Below, piece by piece: positions 1 to 11,170 of a stretch of DNA of 64,000 nt. The notes under the pieces were generated by a model. That model did not search any database. It saw only the letters and a program-made list of their open reading frames with translations, and was not told the DNA's origin. Where the stretch lies: the NCBI GenBank assembly GCA_015179125.1, contig WHVA01000089.1, positions 216,162 through 280,161 of the forward strand. Direction: 5' to 3'. The translations under genes were made by a program, and so were the position numbers. The stretch comes from Gautieria morchelliformis (lineage: Eukaryota > Basidiomycota > Agaricomycetes > Gomphales > Gomphaceae). Numbering within the stretch: position 1 is the first letter of the stretch; each line of letters starts with the position of its first letter.

Positions 1-2294
1 GACTGTCTGTGGGTAAAGTCCGTACGCAGAACATTCTTACGCCTTGTGAGTCGTAGACATTGGAACTTGGAGAGCTCGGCCTGTGAGTTGTGGGCTGCCG
101 ACCATGCTGTTTGCTTGTCCAGCATATTGTTGAGCGTTGCATCACATTCTTCAAACGAGTCCTCGATGGCTACAAAGAAGTTATCGTCCACATATGCTCC
201 ACCGTCCTCGTTGGCGCCCTTTGGGATGGCAACTAAACCATAGCTATAGATGAGGTACAGAATCATCGAGGCCGTTTCACCCTGTCCAATACCGTTGTCA
301 ATATTAATGGGCATCGAAGAGAAGTCGTCAAAGCTCAGCGTGGTCTTCCTGCCATCCAGCATGGCAGCAAAGAAAGAGACTATCTCCGTTGGGTATCCCA
401 GTCTGACCATATTCTTGAGGAGGCGACCCGTAACTGCATTCGGGAAGGCACTTGCAATGTCCAGGAAGATGATTGTGACCACCTTGCGATTGCACCAGGC
501 TGTCTTGACACAGTGGGTGAGATGCAGGAGGGAGTCGACAGTGGTCCTGCCTGGCAGGCCCCCGAAGTGATGAGGGGGTAGGAGGTTGTGCCGAATGGTC
601 AGGTACACTGTAATATCAGTCATCACCCCTGATACTATCTTACCCATCGTGTTGTACAACGCTATTGGCCTGTACGCCTTGGCGATCGTGTAGTCGGGCC
701 GGCCTGGTTTTCGGAGGACTATAGTCCTCCAGGTACGCCATCTCTCCGGGAAGTAGCCAAGCTGTAGTATGGCAAGGAGGCATCTGTGAAGGAGTGGCGT
801 TAGGATACCCTCACATTCCCTAAGCACAACATTGGGAATGCCGTCCTCGCCCGGGCCCTTGAAAGGTTTGGTACGGTTGATGCGGCGTTGGACTTGGTGG
901 GGCGCCGGCAAGGTGAACTTGAGCAGGGGAGGGGGGGGAGCTGCATCCTCCGGTAGGTCTGGGAGGTGAATGGGACGTGGGGGAAAGAATAGTTCTGTGA
1001 AGAGGGTAGCCTTCTCGGCGTCCGTATGTGATTCTGAGACGGTGCGCCCATCGACTCCTTTGCGGATCAGAGTGGGTATGCGGGACCTTGCACCATCGGA
1101 GAGGGGGTTTTTGGCATATTTGCCCGCTATCCACACATCTTTTTCACTTGCTTCCTCAACCCACCCCTTCCAGTGGTCAGCCTTGGCCTTGCGGAGCACA
1201 GATATGTAAGTGTTCCGTGCCTCATTCGATGCTCGTTTCGCGTCTTCCCAGGCTGCAGTGAAACGTGCCCGGAACTCTTCCCTGCTTTTGAGTGCAAAGC
1301 GGCGACGAAGCTGGGTGAGATCACGATTCCACCAGCGCTTCGTGTAGGGAGAGATGCGTGTTTTGAGAACAAGTGCGGCGATAGTGGATTGGATGGAGAT
1401 AGTGAGCTGTGATACATAATGATCCAGCCGGTCCCCCGTTGTTGGGGTTATTTTGTCGAGAAGGTCGCACTGTTGTAGTTCCTCCAGGAGCCTCTCCTTG
1501 AACGTTTTCCAGTCGACGTTGCGGAAGTTGCGGCCCGGGATGGTGCGGCGTCTGTCGATTGCAAGATCCAGAGTGGTGTGGATTGGGAGGTGGTCGGCTG
1601 ATGGGATGCGATCGTCATGGGAAGTGGTGCATGAAAGAAGTCTGTGTGTGAGGTCGGCATCACAGAAGACAAGATCGATGGTTGTCCAGGTGCGGTGGCT
1701 GTCAGACTGGTATGTAGGTGTGCCTGGCGGCAACTGCAGTTCCATGTGTTGTTCCGCTAGCAGTTGCATTAGCAGCTCTGTGTTGCTGAGTCTGCAGCGC
1801 CGCGCATAGTTGGGTCCAGTCCAGAGTGGGTTGTGCTTGTTAAAGTCACCGGCCCACAGTGCAGAGGACTCGGTGGGTGTTGGGTTGTCGGTAAGCCACT
1901 GGTGTAGGTGTACGAGTGCCGTGTTGGAGTCTGGGGGGTTGTAGATGTTGTAGATGTCTAAGTTGGTGTCGTTGTATGTAATGGAGAGTGCCGTTATCAG
2001 GTGTGAAGCAATTTGAATCTGTCGGAAGGAGCTAGACGTCAGTTGCGTGGAAATATGTGTTATAGAGCGAGGCAAATTATCGTTGTCGTTTTCGTCTTGC
2101 ACCGGGTACATTATATACCAGTGCAATGTAGCTGGCGATAATCTTGTTCTCGGATATATGTAGGGTTCTTGAATTAGGAGTAGGTCCCAGTCCTTGGGGC
2201 ATGTGGTGTTGATTAGAGATAGGGTGACGTCTTTCGAGTGTTTGCAGTTTTGCTGCTTAATTCGTAAGTTTTTGATTTGGGTGGGTTCAGACAT
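1..2294 (-). CDS. LINE ORF2: endonuclease and reverse transcriptase (partial)
   Basis: The frame is open from the ATG at 2294 to the window edge, about 764 codons without a stop at the points I checked. The N-terminal part is an AP-type endonuclease: it shows IQEP early, the metal-binding AGDFNKHNPLW segment near 1810-1850 and the SADH motif near 1570-1590. The reverse transcriptase follows. It has FGGLPGRTT near 540-575 and the catalytic YVDD motif near 180-190, where the two aspartates bind the metal ions. The enzyme nicks target DNA and primes cDNA synthesis there. The start codon overlaps the ORF1 stop in the sequence ATGTCTGA, suggesting coupled translation. The C-terminus lies outside the window. 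Confidence 0.85.
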   Translation of the reverse strand, partial: MSEPTQIKNLRIKQQNCKHSKDVTLSLINTTCPKDWDLLLIQEPYIYPRTRLSPATLHWYIMYPVQDENDNDNLPRSITHISTQLTSSSFRQIQIASHLITALSITYNDTNLDIYNIYNPPDSNTALVHLHQWLTDNPTPTESSALWAGDFNKHNPLWTGPNYARRCRLSNTELLMQLLAEQHMELQLPPGTPTYQSDSHRTWTTIDLVFCDADLTHRLLSCTTSHDDRIPSADHLPIHTTLDLAIDRRRTIPGRNFRNVDWKTFKERLLEELQQCDLLDKITPTTGDRLDHYVSQLTISIQSTIAALVLKTRISPYTKRWWNRDLTQLRRRFALKSREEFRARFTAAWEDAKRASNEARNTYISVLRKAKADHWKGWVEEASEKDVWIAGKYAKNPLSDGARSRIPTLIRKGVDGRTVSESHTDAEKATLFTELFFPPRPIHLPDLPEDAAPPPPLLKFTLPAPHQVQRRINRTKPFKGPGEDGIPNVVLRECEGILTPLLHRCLLAILQLGYFPERWRTWRTIVLRKPGRPDYTIAKAYRPIALYNTMGKIVSGVMTDITVYLTIRHNLLPPHHFGGLPGRTTVDSLLHLTHCVKTAWCNRKVVTIIFLDIASAFPNAVTGRLLKNMVRLGYPTEIVSFFAAMLDGRKTTLSFDDFSSMPINIDNGIGQGETASMILYLIYSYGLVAIPKGANEDGGAYVDDNFFVAIEDSFEECDATLNNMLDKQTAWSAAHNSQAELSKFQCLRLTRRKNVLRTDFTHRQ

Positions 2295-3783
2295 CTGGAC
2301 CCGTGGGGGATGTGGCAGGGATGTAGTTGATCAGAGGCTGGGACTGGCTGAGAGGCGGGGGGGGAGTGCCGGGTTGGGCAGTGGAGCGGCGTCCTGGAAT
2401 GTAATCTATATCTGCGAACGCAAAGGGGGTATAAGCTTCGTATCTTCCAGTCGCGTACTCATCTTTCATGGTTTGAGCTTCGATGGCGGCTTTCGCAGCC
2501 GGGCATGTGCGTGTCCAACTGGGGTGGTCGCCTTGGCAGTTGGCACACTTGGGTTTTTCAGCAGCGCAGTTCTGACCTGTGGGGCAGGGGTGTTCATGCG
2601 CGCAAGAGTGGTCGTTAGTGGAGTGAGGCCCAGAGCAGCGGCCGCAGCGTGCCTCCCCGGTGCACCCCGTCGCCCGGTGGCCCCAGTCCTGGCACCGGAA
2701 GCACTGTGGGGGTCGCGGGACATAGATGCTAACGCTGCATAGAGTACCTTCAAAGATTAGACCATTCTCTATGGCTGCATTGGCGGCTGCTTTGGTTCTG
2801 TAGCTAATCAGTAGTGGGCCACGACTGGTTCGGTCACGGGATTCGTTGCTGCTGAGCCACGCAAGGTTGGCCACCTGACGCCCGTCAGGCACATTGTCCG
2901 AGTTGCTACCCTCGAGGCTGTCGATGGCATCCTTCAGATCCTCCATCTCCGACCAGAAGTTGGTGGGGACGTTGTGCGCCACCACCGCGTATGAGCGTTG
3001 AGGTGTGGTCGCAGCGGGGTCAATTTCTTTGACCCATCTGTCCGCGTGCGCGCGAGCCTTGTTCGCATCTTCGACCGTTTTGAAGGTAAGCGTAATATTA
3101 CCGGCCATAGACTTGGTGATGCCGCGTATCGGAAGGGGCGACGGTGGCGAGGCCTCCGGGTGTCGTTCAAAGTAGTTAGCAATGATTCCACAACAATACC
3201 TTGTGGCTACCGCCGGCTCCCATTTAAGGATGTGAGCATCTTTCGCAACGTTTTTCATGGAGAGGAAGATCTGCTTTTGTTGTAGTTCGGCCATCATCTT
3301 CTGTTTATGCATCGTGGCTTGATTCGAGGTTCCTCCAAGGCCACGCTTTGCGGCAGCGGCATAGGAGGCCTCACACAGGGCCAGGCGGGGCTGCACATGA
3401 CCGGCGGCTAGAGTTTCCTTGATGTCAGAGACCGCCTTTTGCAGATCGTTGTTCGTCGCCATCCTGTTGTCGCCATACAGGAGGGAGGCCGCCCGTAGCA
3501 GCTTGGTGATGGCAACTATCTGTGCAGCGCCATCTTTGCCCAGATTCCACGAAGTTCCGCGCTTGAAATCTCCAAAAGACTCCAGGGCGGCAGTAAGGGC
3601 TGAAATGTTAGTCTTATTATCTTCATTGATACCTCTATTGTTCAGTATGGCGACAGGGTCGCCAGGGTCTGGAATCGGCGTGGGTGAACGGGCGATCCTG
3701 CTTTGGGGGATGGATTGGTTGGGCGCTAGCGTCCCTATTCCCTGCGTCTGTAGGATGCCGGGAGGATTGGGGTTGGCTGGCAT
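2287..3783 (-). CDS. LINE ORF1: zinc-knuckle RNA-binding (Gag-like) protein
   Basis: A 498-residue protein starting at the ATG at 3783. The C-terminal third has a cysteine-histidine cluster starting CFRCQDWGHRATGC and continuing with two more CxxC...H...C units, typical of the nucleic-acid-binding knuckles of LINE ORF1 proteins. The N-terminal half is rich in Ala, Asn and Ser and shows no other recognisable domain. A middle section (about residues 200-330) resembles an RRM-like fold only weakly. The protein would package the element RNA. It ends inside the start region of ORF2, with an 8-nt overlap. Confidence 0.8.
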   Translation of the reverse strand: MPANPNPPGILQTQGIGTLAPNQSIPQSRIARSPTPIPDPGDPVAILNNRGINEDNKTNISALTAALESFGDFKRGTSWNLGKDGAAQIVAITKLLRAASLLYGDNRMATNNDLQKAVSDIKETLAAGHVQPRLALCEASYAAAAKRGLGGTSNQATMHKQKMMAELQQKQIFLSMKNVAKDAHILKWEPAVATRYCCGIIANYFERHPEASPPSPLPIRGITKSMAGNITLTFKTVEDANKARAHADRWVKEIDPAATTPQRSYAVVAHNVPTNFWSEMEDLKDAIDSLEGSNSDNVPDGRQVANLAWLSSNESRDRTSRGPLLISYRTKAAANAAIENGLIFEGTLCSVSIYVPRPPQCFRCQDWGHRATGCTGEARCGRCSGPHSTNDHSCAHEHPCPTGQNCAAEKPKCANCQGDHPSWTRTCPAAKAAIEAQTMKDEYATGRYEAYTPFAFADIDYIPGRRSTAQPGTPPPPLSQSQPLINYIPATSPTGPDV

Positions 3784-4089
3784 GGAGCACGAGTGCGTTG
3801 GGGTGTTTCAGCGTGTGCTCGAGAGAGATGGTATTAGCTGTCTTGGGCCTATACTCGAGTCTGAAGGTTTGAACAATGCCTTCGGACCGTGGGAAAGTAC
3901 GGTGTGGTGGTGGTGTGGGTCCAAGAGAGCTCCCGTATCGCGCCGAGTTGCTGTTACATAAGGAATTACCCGTTTTTGCATTGGGGGAGGGCATGCCATC
4001 TGTGTGTTCACATTGGGTGTCTATCGTGTTCTTGCCTCCTTTGCGGTTGAAGTTCTTCAATCGGCGCGTTAAATACCCATACGCTCAAA

Positions 4090-4359
4090 GGGTTCAGTGA
4101 TCCCAAAGTCCGGTTGTGCGTCGCCCTCGCTCTTTGTCACTTCGGGAAAGAAGAGTCTGACCTGGCGGCTGAGTCTGTTCATATCTTTGGACGTATCCTT
4201 GTATGCAATTCGATACGCGGAGCATTTGGTGGTAACATCTTCGGTGGTCTGGACGATGGCGACGACACTCGCTCAGCGGGTTGATGAGCATCGCAGTAGA
4301 AGGGAGATAAATACAGCCGACTTACCTGCTACTGCCAGACCTGCCAGAGCTTCAGCCAT
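4090..4359 (-). pseudogene. N-terminal fragment of a HeLo-like NLR gene
   Basis: Read on the minus strand, the ATG at 4359 opens MAEALAGLAVA. A GTAAGT donor follows, then a short intron, and a second exon begins CGAGTGTCGTCGCC. The translation across the splice, with ASVVAIVQTTEDVTT, closely parallels exons 1 and 2 of the ankyrin NLR at 11170 in both exon lengths and acceptor sequence. After about 200 nt the similarity stops where LINE sequence begins, and no NACHT region follows. I infer a paralogous NLR gene cut by the LINE insertion; its remainder, if any, would lie left of the window. It could instead be a small partial duplication. Confidence 0.6.
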
Positions 4360-6033
4360 CTGATTGCGTCGAGTCGATGGTTAGAGTGGAAATTTGACAG
4401 TCCAACGCGGCTACCTCATGTCGTGGCAACGCCCCTGTGCCCTTTGGGGCCTGCCTAAAAAGAAGCTGTGACAGTCCAGGCGATGTGCTTCGCGTGCGAG
4501 GCAAGCCCTCTACAGTTCAGAGAGCCAAGCAGACCGTTTCCCACAGGCGATATTGGAGGTATCCAGAGCGACGTTAACATGCGGTTTGTACTTGGGCCTT
4601 GAAGCTTGACGCCTGGGCTATATATCCACCAGGTATGAATGCGATCATCGTCGTCACAGTCAACAGAAGAGACTGGCGCGTACTAGGCTACGGCAATCAG
4701 CATGTAAAATAAGTCACTATGCCACGGGCTGGTTGATTACACAAATAGCCTTGCTCAAATGACGGGCGTGGTGTGTCTACAGGATACGATCAGATTCGGT
4801 ATATTTAAGTACAGGCGTGGAATTGGAATTCGGATTCGGTGGTATTACCTATGTTAAATTCTGCGACACCGCTCGCTCAACATTTCAGGTACATAATGAC
4901 TCTTATAATAAATATCTACCTGCAGTCTAGTGCCGTGTGCGATGGTGACAAGTTAACCAGGAATCCAGCATCCACTAGGGTACCCTATGGTGGTCGCCAC
5001 TCAAGTTCTACCCATTACAGAGTGGCGCCCCCCCCACCCTCAAGGCCTCACTCCCTGAGGCCCCCATCTCCCTGCAATCTCAGGTGGGTGGATAATTGAC
5101 GACGAGCCTAGCCCCCCGCAGGGCCGTTTACCACCCCACCTAGACGAAAACTAGTGTAGTTGTCCTCGCCGATGTATTTTCAGCGCGTGTGGTGTGTCTG
5201 CCAGTCCTCGAGCTGGCACGATGGAGGGACAACGTACTGTGCAGGCAAATTAAGAATAGAAGGTTGGTGTTGCTGGTTCGCGGCGTGGCCTCAAGTTGGC
5301 CATCGAGGTTGACATGATTCTGCCTTGCTCGACGGAAGCCGGGTCCTGTCGTTGCACGAGGAGGTAGAGTTCGAGGATTGGGGACCGCAGGGAGCTGAGA
5401 CGAGTATCTAGAGGTAGTTTTGAGTATAGATTCGGTGTGACGTGAGGTACGCTTTGTAGGTTCGGGTTTGTGTTGTATGGCGTGCACTTTATTTTAAAAA
5501 AATTGATGGTTATATTAGCTGTCGGGTACCCGTATAGAGTTTCTCATACTATGCCCAGGGTCATGCTAAGGGGTCTCCTTTTAATCAGTCCTCTGTCCTC
5601 GGTTGGTATGCAGTCGTGCGTTCAAGTCTCTCTCCCATTAATTAGTGTGGTCATGTTTTCCTCCTCAAAGGCTTTGCGCCCATGAAAACTCTGACGCGTC
5701 TGATAACCGAGCTTTAATACATATACCTCTAAAAAGATACATTTCCATATCTGGTCGGACAACTTCTGAAGCATGGTAGAGCTATCTACTCAGGGTCTAT
5801 AGGTAGGTCAGATAGATGTGCATATGATACAAAAGATTGCTACACAGTATGATAACCAATACCTTAACAGAATCTGTGGTGAACTTGGTAGACGCGATCT
5901 AGCCAGAGTGGCAGCCGACGTCGCTGAATTACAGTACTTGGGCCTAAACACAGTGATATATTCTCATGGAGGAGACGGTGTATCAGGACGGCATGCGGAC
6001 TTCGGCAGGGCAAGGCGGTAAAGATGCGTTGAC
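4360..6033. other. Gene-free interval
   Basis: I see no supported gene here. There are only short frames with no recognisable motifs. A C-rich stretch near 5025-5140 contains several short imperfect inverted repeats built on CCTGAG/CTCAGG and CCCACC/GGTGGG. The right end is the 3' flank of the ankyrin NLR. Confidence 0.5.
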
Positions 6034-9000
6034 CTAGCGCAGTCTGCTACGAATTGCTGCAGTAAGCATCGAGTAGCGCAGCAATCGCATGGTGACCTTC
6101 AGAGGACGCCGCCTGCCTTTGTCGCCTCCTTTCGGGTTCATTTTCGCCCCCGCCTTTAGCAACCGAACAATGCCATCCTGACGGAGCGAGGCTGCCACCC
6201 GTAGTGCACTACCCCCGTCTGCGTTCACGTCCGCTCCCTGCTCCAACAGCAGCCGTATGATCCCCTCATGACAACCATAGGTCGCCGCTATCAACGCATT
6301 CCCGTACTGTCCTCCTTGCGCATTTACTTTCGCTCCCTCTTCAAGTAGCAGCCGAACGACACTCGCGTGGCCTCTATGCGCCGCGTTCTGCAGCGCACTA
6401 TCAGTCTTGCGGTCCTTTGCGTTGACTTCCGCCCCGTGTTCCAGCAAGAGTCGAACGACACCCTCGTTGCCATGGGACGCCGCCTCGCGCAGGGCCTCAG
6501 TAACCCACTCTCTGCCAGCTGCGTTTACTTTTGCTCCGCTCTGCAGCAGCAGCGGCCGGACGATGCCCTCCACTTTCGCTCCATTCGCTAGCAGCAGTCG
6601 CACAATGCCTTCGTGACCGTGGGACGCCGCAGCATACAGCGCACTTGCATATCCTCCCCCTCCCTGGGCATTTACTTTCCCTCCGCTCTCCAGCAGCAGC
6701 CGAACGATCCTATCATGGCCATGGGACGCCGCCTCTTGCAGCGCACTTCCATGCATTTCTCCCTGCACATTCACATCGATTGTTTCCTCTTCCAGCAGCA
6801 GCTGCACAATTCCCATATGGCCTTTGGACGCTGCAGATTGCAGCGCACTCCCATACACTCCGTCTTCGTTCACTGTGGCACTCTTTTGCAGTAGCAACCG
6901 GACGATACCCTCATCACCCGCATATGCCGCAACGCAAAGCGCACTGCCACGGTTTGCATCCCTGGTATTCACATCGGCCCCCTTCTCCAGAAGTAATCGA
7001 ATGGTGCTCTCGTGGCCTCCAGACGCCGCATCCAGGAGCGCAGTGTCAAGGCTTCCTTCCGGTGCGTCCACTACTGCTCCGTTCTCCAGCAACAGCTGAA
7101 TGATAGTATCGTGACCATAACGTGCCGCGGCCCGCAGCGCACCGCTATAGAATCCCTTCAGGTCTGCTCCCGTCTCCAGCAGCAACTGAACGATGCCATC
7201 CTGACCACAACGTGCGGCGGCCTCGAGAGCATTCTCTTTCGTGCTTCCCGCCGCATTCAAATCCGCTCCCTTCTCTAGCAACAAGCAGGCGATGTCCTCG
7301 TGACCAGAGCTTGCCGCAGCTCGCAAAGCATTGCCGAACCTTCCTCCTTGGGCATTGGCATCCGCTCCCATGTCCAGCAGCAACCGAACAATGGCGTCCT
7401 GGCCTACACATGCTGCTACCTGCAGCGCACTACCTCCATCCGCGTTCACGTGCGCTCCCTTCTGCAGCAGTAACCGAACGATGCCCTCGTGGCCGAAACT
7501 TGCGGCAGCCTCCAGCGCATTCCCAGTCCCTTCGCCATATCCGTTCACTTGTGCTCCCTTCTCTAGCAACAAGCAGGCGATGCCCTCGTGACCAGAGCTT
7601 GCCGCAGCTCGCAAAGCATTGCCGAACCTTCCTCCTTGGGCATTGGCATCCGCTCCCATGTCCAGCAGCAACCGAACAATGGCGTCCTGGCCTACACATG
7701 CTGCTACCTGCAGCGCACTACCTCCATCCGCGTTCACGTGCGCTCCCTTCTGCAGCAGTAACCGAACGATGCCCTCGTGGCCGAAACTTGCTGCAGCCTC
7801 CAGCGCATTCCCAGTCCCGTCGCCATATCCATTCACTTGTGCTCCCTTCTCTAACAACAAGCAGGCGATGCCCTCGTGACCAGAGCTTGCCGCAGCTCGC
7901 AACGCATTGCCCAACTTTCCTCCTTGGGCATTGACATCCGCTCCCATGTCCAGCAGCAACCGAACGATGGCATCGTGACCTAAACATGCTGCTGCCTGTA
8001 GCGCACTACCTACATCCGCGTTCACGTCCGCTCCATTGTCGAGCAGCAGCCGGATGGTGCCCTCGTGGCCACTATACACCGCCCCACTCAGCGGACTTCC
8101 AAACTCGTCCCCTTGTGTGTTTACGTCCGCTCCCTGTTGCAGCAGGAAACGAACGATGGTTTCGTTACCCTCCGATGACGCTACTTGCAACGCATGTCCC
8201 AATAGGCCTGGTGCTGATATGTTTGGGTCGTGCTCGAGGAGCAACGTAATGATGTCATATTGACATTCCGAGAACGCCGCCTCCAGAGCGCTGCCAAAGA
8301 TTCCTCCTTGTGCAGCCACGTTTGCACCGTGCTCTAGCAGCATCCGAACGATACACGCATTCCCATGATACGCCGCTGCCTGCAAGACGCTTCCATACCT
8401 CCCTGCTGGTGTATTTACGTCCGCGCCCGTCTCCAAAAGCAACCGAACAATGTCGTCGTGACCGCCTAACACTGCCGCCTGCAATGCACTGCCATGTTCT
8501 GCTTCTGCGTTAACATCCACTCCGTTCTCAAGCAGCACCCGGACGACTTCAAAATGACCTTCTGACGCCGCCGCCTGCAAGGGGCCACCGAACAATCCGT
8601 CCTGCACGGCCGCGTCTGCTCCATGTTGCAGTAGCAACCGAACAATGACCGTATGTCCACTATACGACGCTGCCTGCAATGCATTGTCAAAACACCCCCC
8701 GTGTACGTTCCCGTCTGATCCATTGTCCAACAAACTTCGCGATGCTCTCTCCAGTCCGGCCAGTGATGCATAATAAAGAGGTGTACATTGGGTTTTGGGT
8801 CGCCGCGGATCATCACTTACGTCAGGATTGTAAAGCCTCAGCCAGTTTCCGTACATAGCCTCCTTGGGTTGAAAGAGGGCCATAATGAGTTTGTGCAGAG
8901 TATCAGACTCAGAAGCGCCACAAGTATCTGACTGAGCATGCCGAGTCCACTGTGTGGCAGCATATTCAGAGAGTGGATATGCCCTGGTCGTAGTTGAGTC

Positions 9001-11170
9001 TACACCGCCTTGCTGGTCAAATTGCAGCAAGTAGGCCAGACATGTTTCAGCGATAAAAGTATCAGCCATCGTTTTGTTGAAAGAATAAAAGGAAATCGTG
9101 GTCTCTCCCTTGCAGAGATGCTCTGAGATCAAATACTCTTTCACAGAAAAATGAGCCAGTCTAAGCTCTTCCGTGGGCGAGACTCGACCCCCATCTAAGT
9201 TGTTGTTATGCTTGCTGCCGCTAGCTTCATTTGTGTTGACCTCGATATTGCGTACCATGACTGCCGGGGCTGTAGTTATAACGAGACTGGAACATATGAT
9301 CAGAATCTCTTGAGCATGCCGAAGCCGTCGACGCGGATCGAACAGAGGACAGTCTTCTGCAGTGGGATCGGTCGCCAGCACTTCCACGGCCTCGTCCAGT
9401 GAGATAGGGCGGACGGAGAAAGCGAGCCATTTCAACAAGGTGAGAGCATCTTGCCTATCGTCTTCAAGGATGTCTGAGAGAATCTTATCATAGGTCTGGT
9501 ATAGGGTCTTTGGGAGACTCTTCAGTGTCTTCTGGAGCGCGGCAGGGGAACGACACTTTCGTAGAGCATCCAACTGACAAGCAACCCATCGGAACCTTCC
9601 TGTCCTATTAGTACCCGTCGTCAAGGAGAACGGAAGACCACATTACATCCCATGAGCATCCTTCATTAACGTAGCCTCGATCACTTTCTTCTCCTCTGCG
9701 GAGCACAACTGAAATTTGACATCATGCTCAAGTGATTTCAAGACATGTATTCGGATGTCACCGTCGACCTGATTCTCGTCCATGAATACTTGGTGAGAAA
9801 CCAGGGGATTTAGCATTTCTTCAATGTCGTGATCTGTTCGACTAGTTGCCAGCAGATGTACTTTGTCAAGGCCCCAGTCGTGGATCCCTCTAAGCAAGGC
9901 TAGCAGCTGACTGCGTTCCTGGCATTCGTCAAGGGCATCGAGAACGATATATACGTTCTGGAAGCCCCCAACGAGGGACTTGACGGTCGACACCAGTGCT
10001 TCTGGAGTTGGGGATCGCTGTCCTTCTGCATTCTCATCAAACAATTTTGTCAGAGCGTCGGGGATACTCCCGTAGTGTAGAGCTAACTGTTTGATCAGAG
10101 ATCGAAGGATGACGGCTGGCCTTGCTTCAGCGTTGTGAAAATCAAAATAGAAGTAGATGATGGCGAGCGATGAATCTGATAGGCAGTCACGCGTGATCTC
10201 ATCAATGATCGTAGAGCTTTTCCCACCCGTACGTTAGCATAGTGGTTGGAATTACCGAATAATCGAGAAAAACTTGCCATAAGACAGTTTTCCCTGCACC
10301 AGCTGTCCGAAACGCTCAGTGAAAAAAAATAATCATGAGGTTCACCGGACTCACGAATCCCGCGAAGCAAAAGGAACGAGTTGCTTCTGATTTTCCAATC
10401 CTTGAAGCATGCTCCTTGCACAAACCATGAGCCGGTCGATTCCTGTCGCTGTTTACAGGCATTCAAATGTTTTGCCTCGTGATCTGGGGCCGACAACCAA
10501 TTATACACCTGTTCGTCTGGAACGGCAGCAAGAAACAGAGTTAGCTGCGTTCGCACGAGACAGCAAAGTCACACATGCCGACGACACGGCTATGTATTGT
10601 CAATGTCAAACGCCTGCCAGGACGATTAGGATCAGTCTGACGGGAGGGAAGTGAAACGTACGTCTGATCTATGTTCAGGGTCGAAGATAATCGCTGTTGG
10701 AATTGCCCTAGCTGATCGAGAGTCTCCTTCACCTCGCCTTCTTTGAAAGGCCACATCAGTGCTTGCATGCGACTATTAGTCTCCAACTTCTTCTTGAGAC
10801 CGTCCAACTCGTCACGGCAACGAGGAAGGCCGCCAGCATCCGTTATCAGTTTACTCAAAGCTGGTAAACGAGAGGATGCTCTGGATTCCTCAGTACCTGG
10901 GCACGGGACAGATATATCGGGTTGCCTGTCCTCCACTAGTTCTCGCACATCTTCCAGCACTCTCTGCAGTCCCAACAACTGATCGATAATCTTCTTTTTA
11001 TCTCTAGACGCATTCTTGACGCCATTTCCATAGCTGTAACACGCGGTGATAGTGGCTCCAGTCAGCTGAAGAACAGCAATGACACTCGCTGATTGACATG
11101 ATTATCACTGGCATGCAGGCATCGAGAGTCCAGGTGGGGACTTGCCTGCTAATCCCAGAGCTTCAGCCAT
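6034..11170 (-). CDS. HeLo-like / NACHT / ankyrin NLR receptor
   Basis: A STAND-class immune-type receptor in six proposed exons: 11170-11146, 11088-about 10662, 10516-10355, 10302-10278, 10216-9647 and 9595-6034. The N-terminus (MAEALGLA, ASVIAVLQLTGATI) matches fungal HeLo-like domains, which in other NLRs trigger membrane-directed cell death. The NACHT ATPase follows, with Walker A PGAGKTVL, Walker B VYIVLDALDEC and LATSRTD. Then come HGMFRWVACQLDAL and the LAHFSVKEYLIS segment usual before the repeats. About 27 ankyrin repeats of 30-33 residues fill the C-terminus; one near 6560 is truncated. Introns are 51-61 nt, apart from the longer, ambiguous second one: the best donor (GTACGT) breaks the frame, but GTTTCA or GTCAGA keep it open. 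The first and fourth introns use GC donors. The role, non-self recognition or incompatibility, is inferred from the family. Confidence 0.85.
7270..7990 (-). repeat. 288-bp tandem units (three ankyrin repeats each)
   Basis: Within the ankyrin array, a block of three repeats (GNALRAAASSGHEGIACLL, GNALEAAASFGHEGIVRLL, GSALQVAACVGQDAIVRLL) occurs twice almost base for base, at a spacing of 288 bp. For example, the stretch at 7331 recurs at 7619, and a more diverged third copy begins near 7846. The two best copies differ at only a few bases by eye. This indicates recent duplication or gene conversion, in contrast to the well-diverged repeats on both sides. Confidence 0.85.

Larger units (their letters stand above)
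1..4085 (-). mobile_element. Tad-like non-LTR retrotransposon (LINE), 5' part
   Basis: The minus strand carries, in order, a leader, an ORF1 with zinc knuckles and an ORF2 with an endonuclease and reverse transcriptase. This is the standard layout of Tad1-clade LINEs of fungi. The element runs off the left edge of the window, so its 3' end, any RNase H domain and the poly-A or repeat tail cannot be seen. The 5' boundary is approximate. It is placed near 4085 because sequence matching an NLR first and second exon begins just beyond. No stop codon or frameshift was found in either ORF, so the copy may be young. Confidence 0.85.

Noticed and set aside
7270-7990. Regular spaced repeats resembling a CRISPR array
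   Set aside because: The units are coding, contiguous and in a eukaryotic receptor gene; there are no spacers or cas genes.
6367-8513. Plus-strand open frames across the ankyrin array
   Set aside because: Same cause: repeat-driven shadows of the minus-strand ankyrin gene, with no domain of their own.
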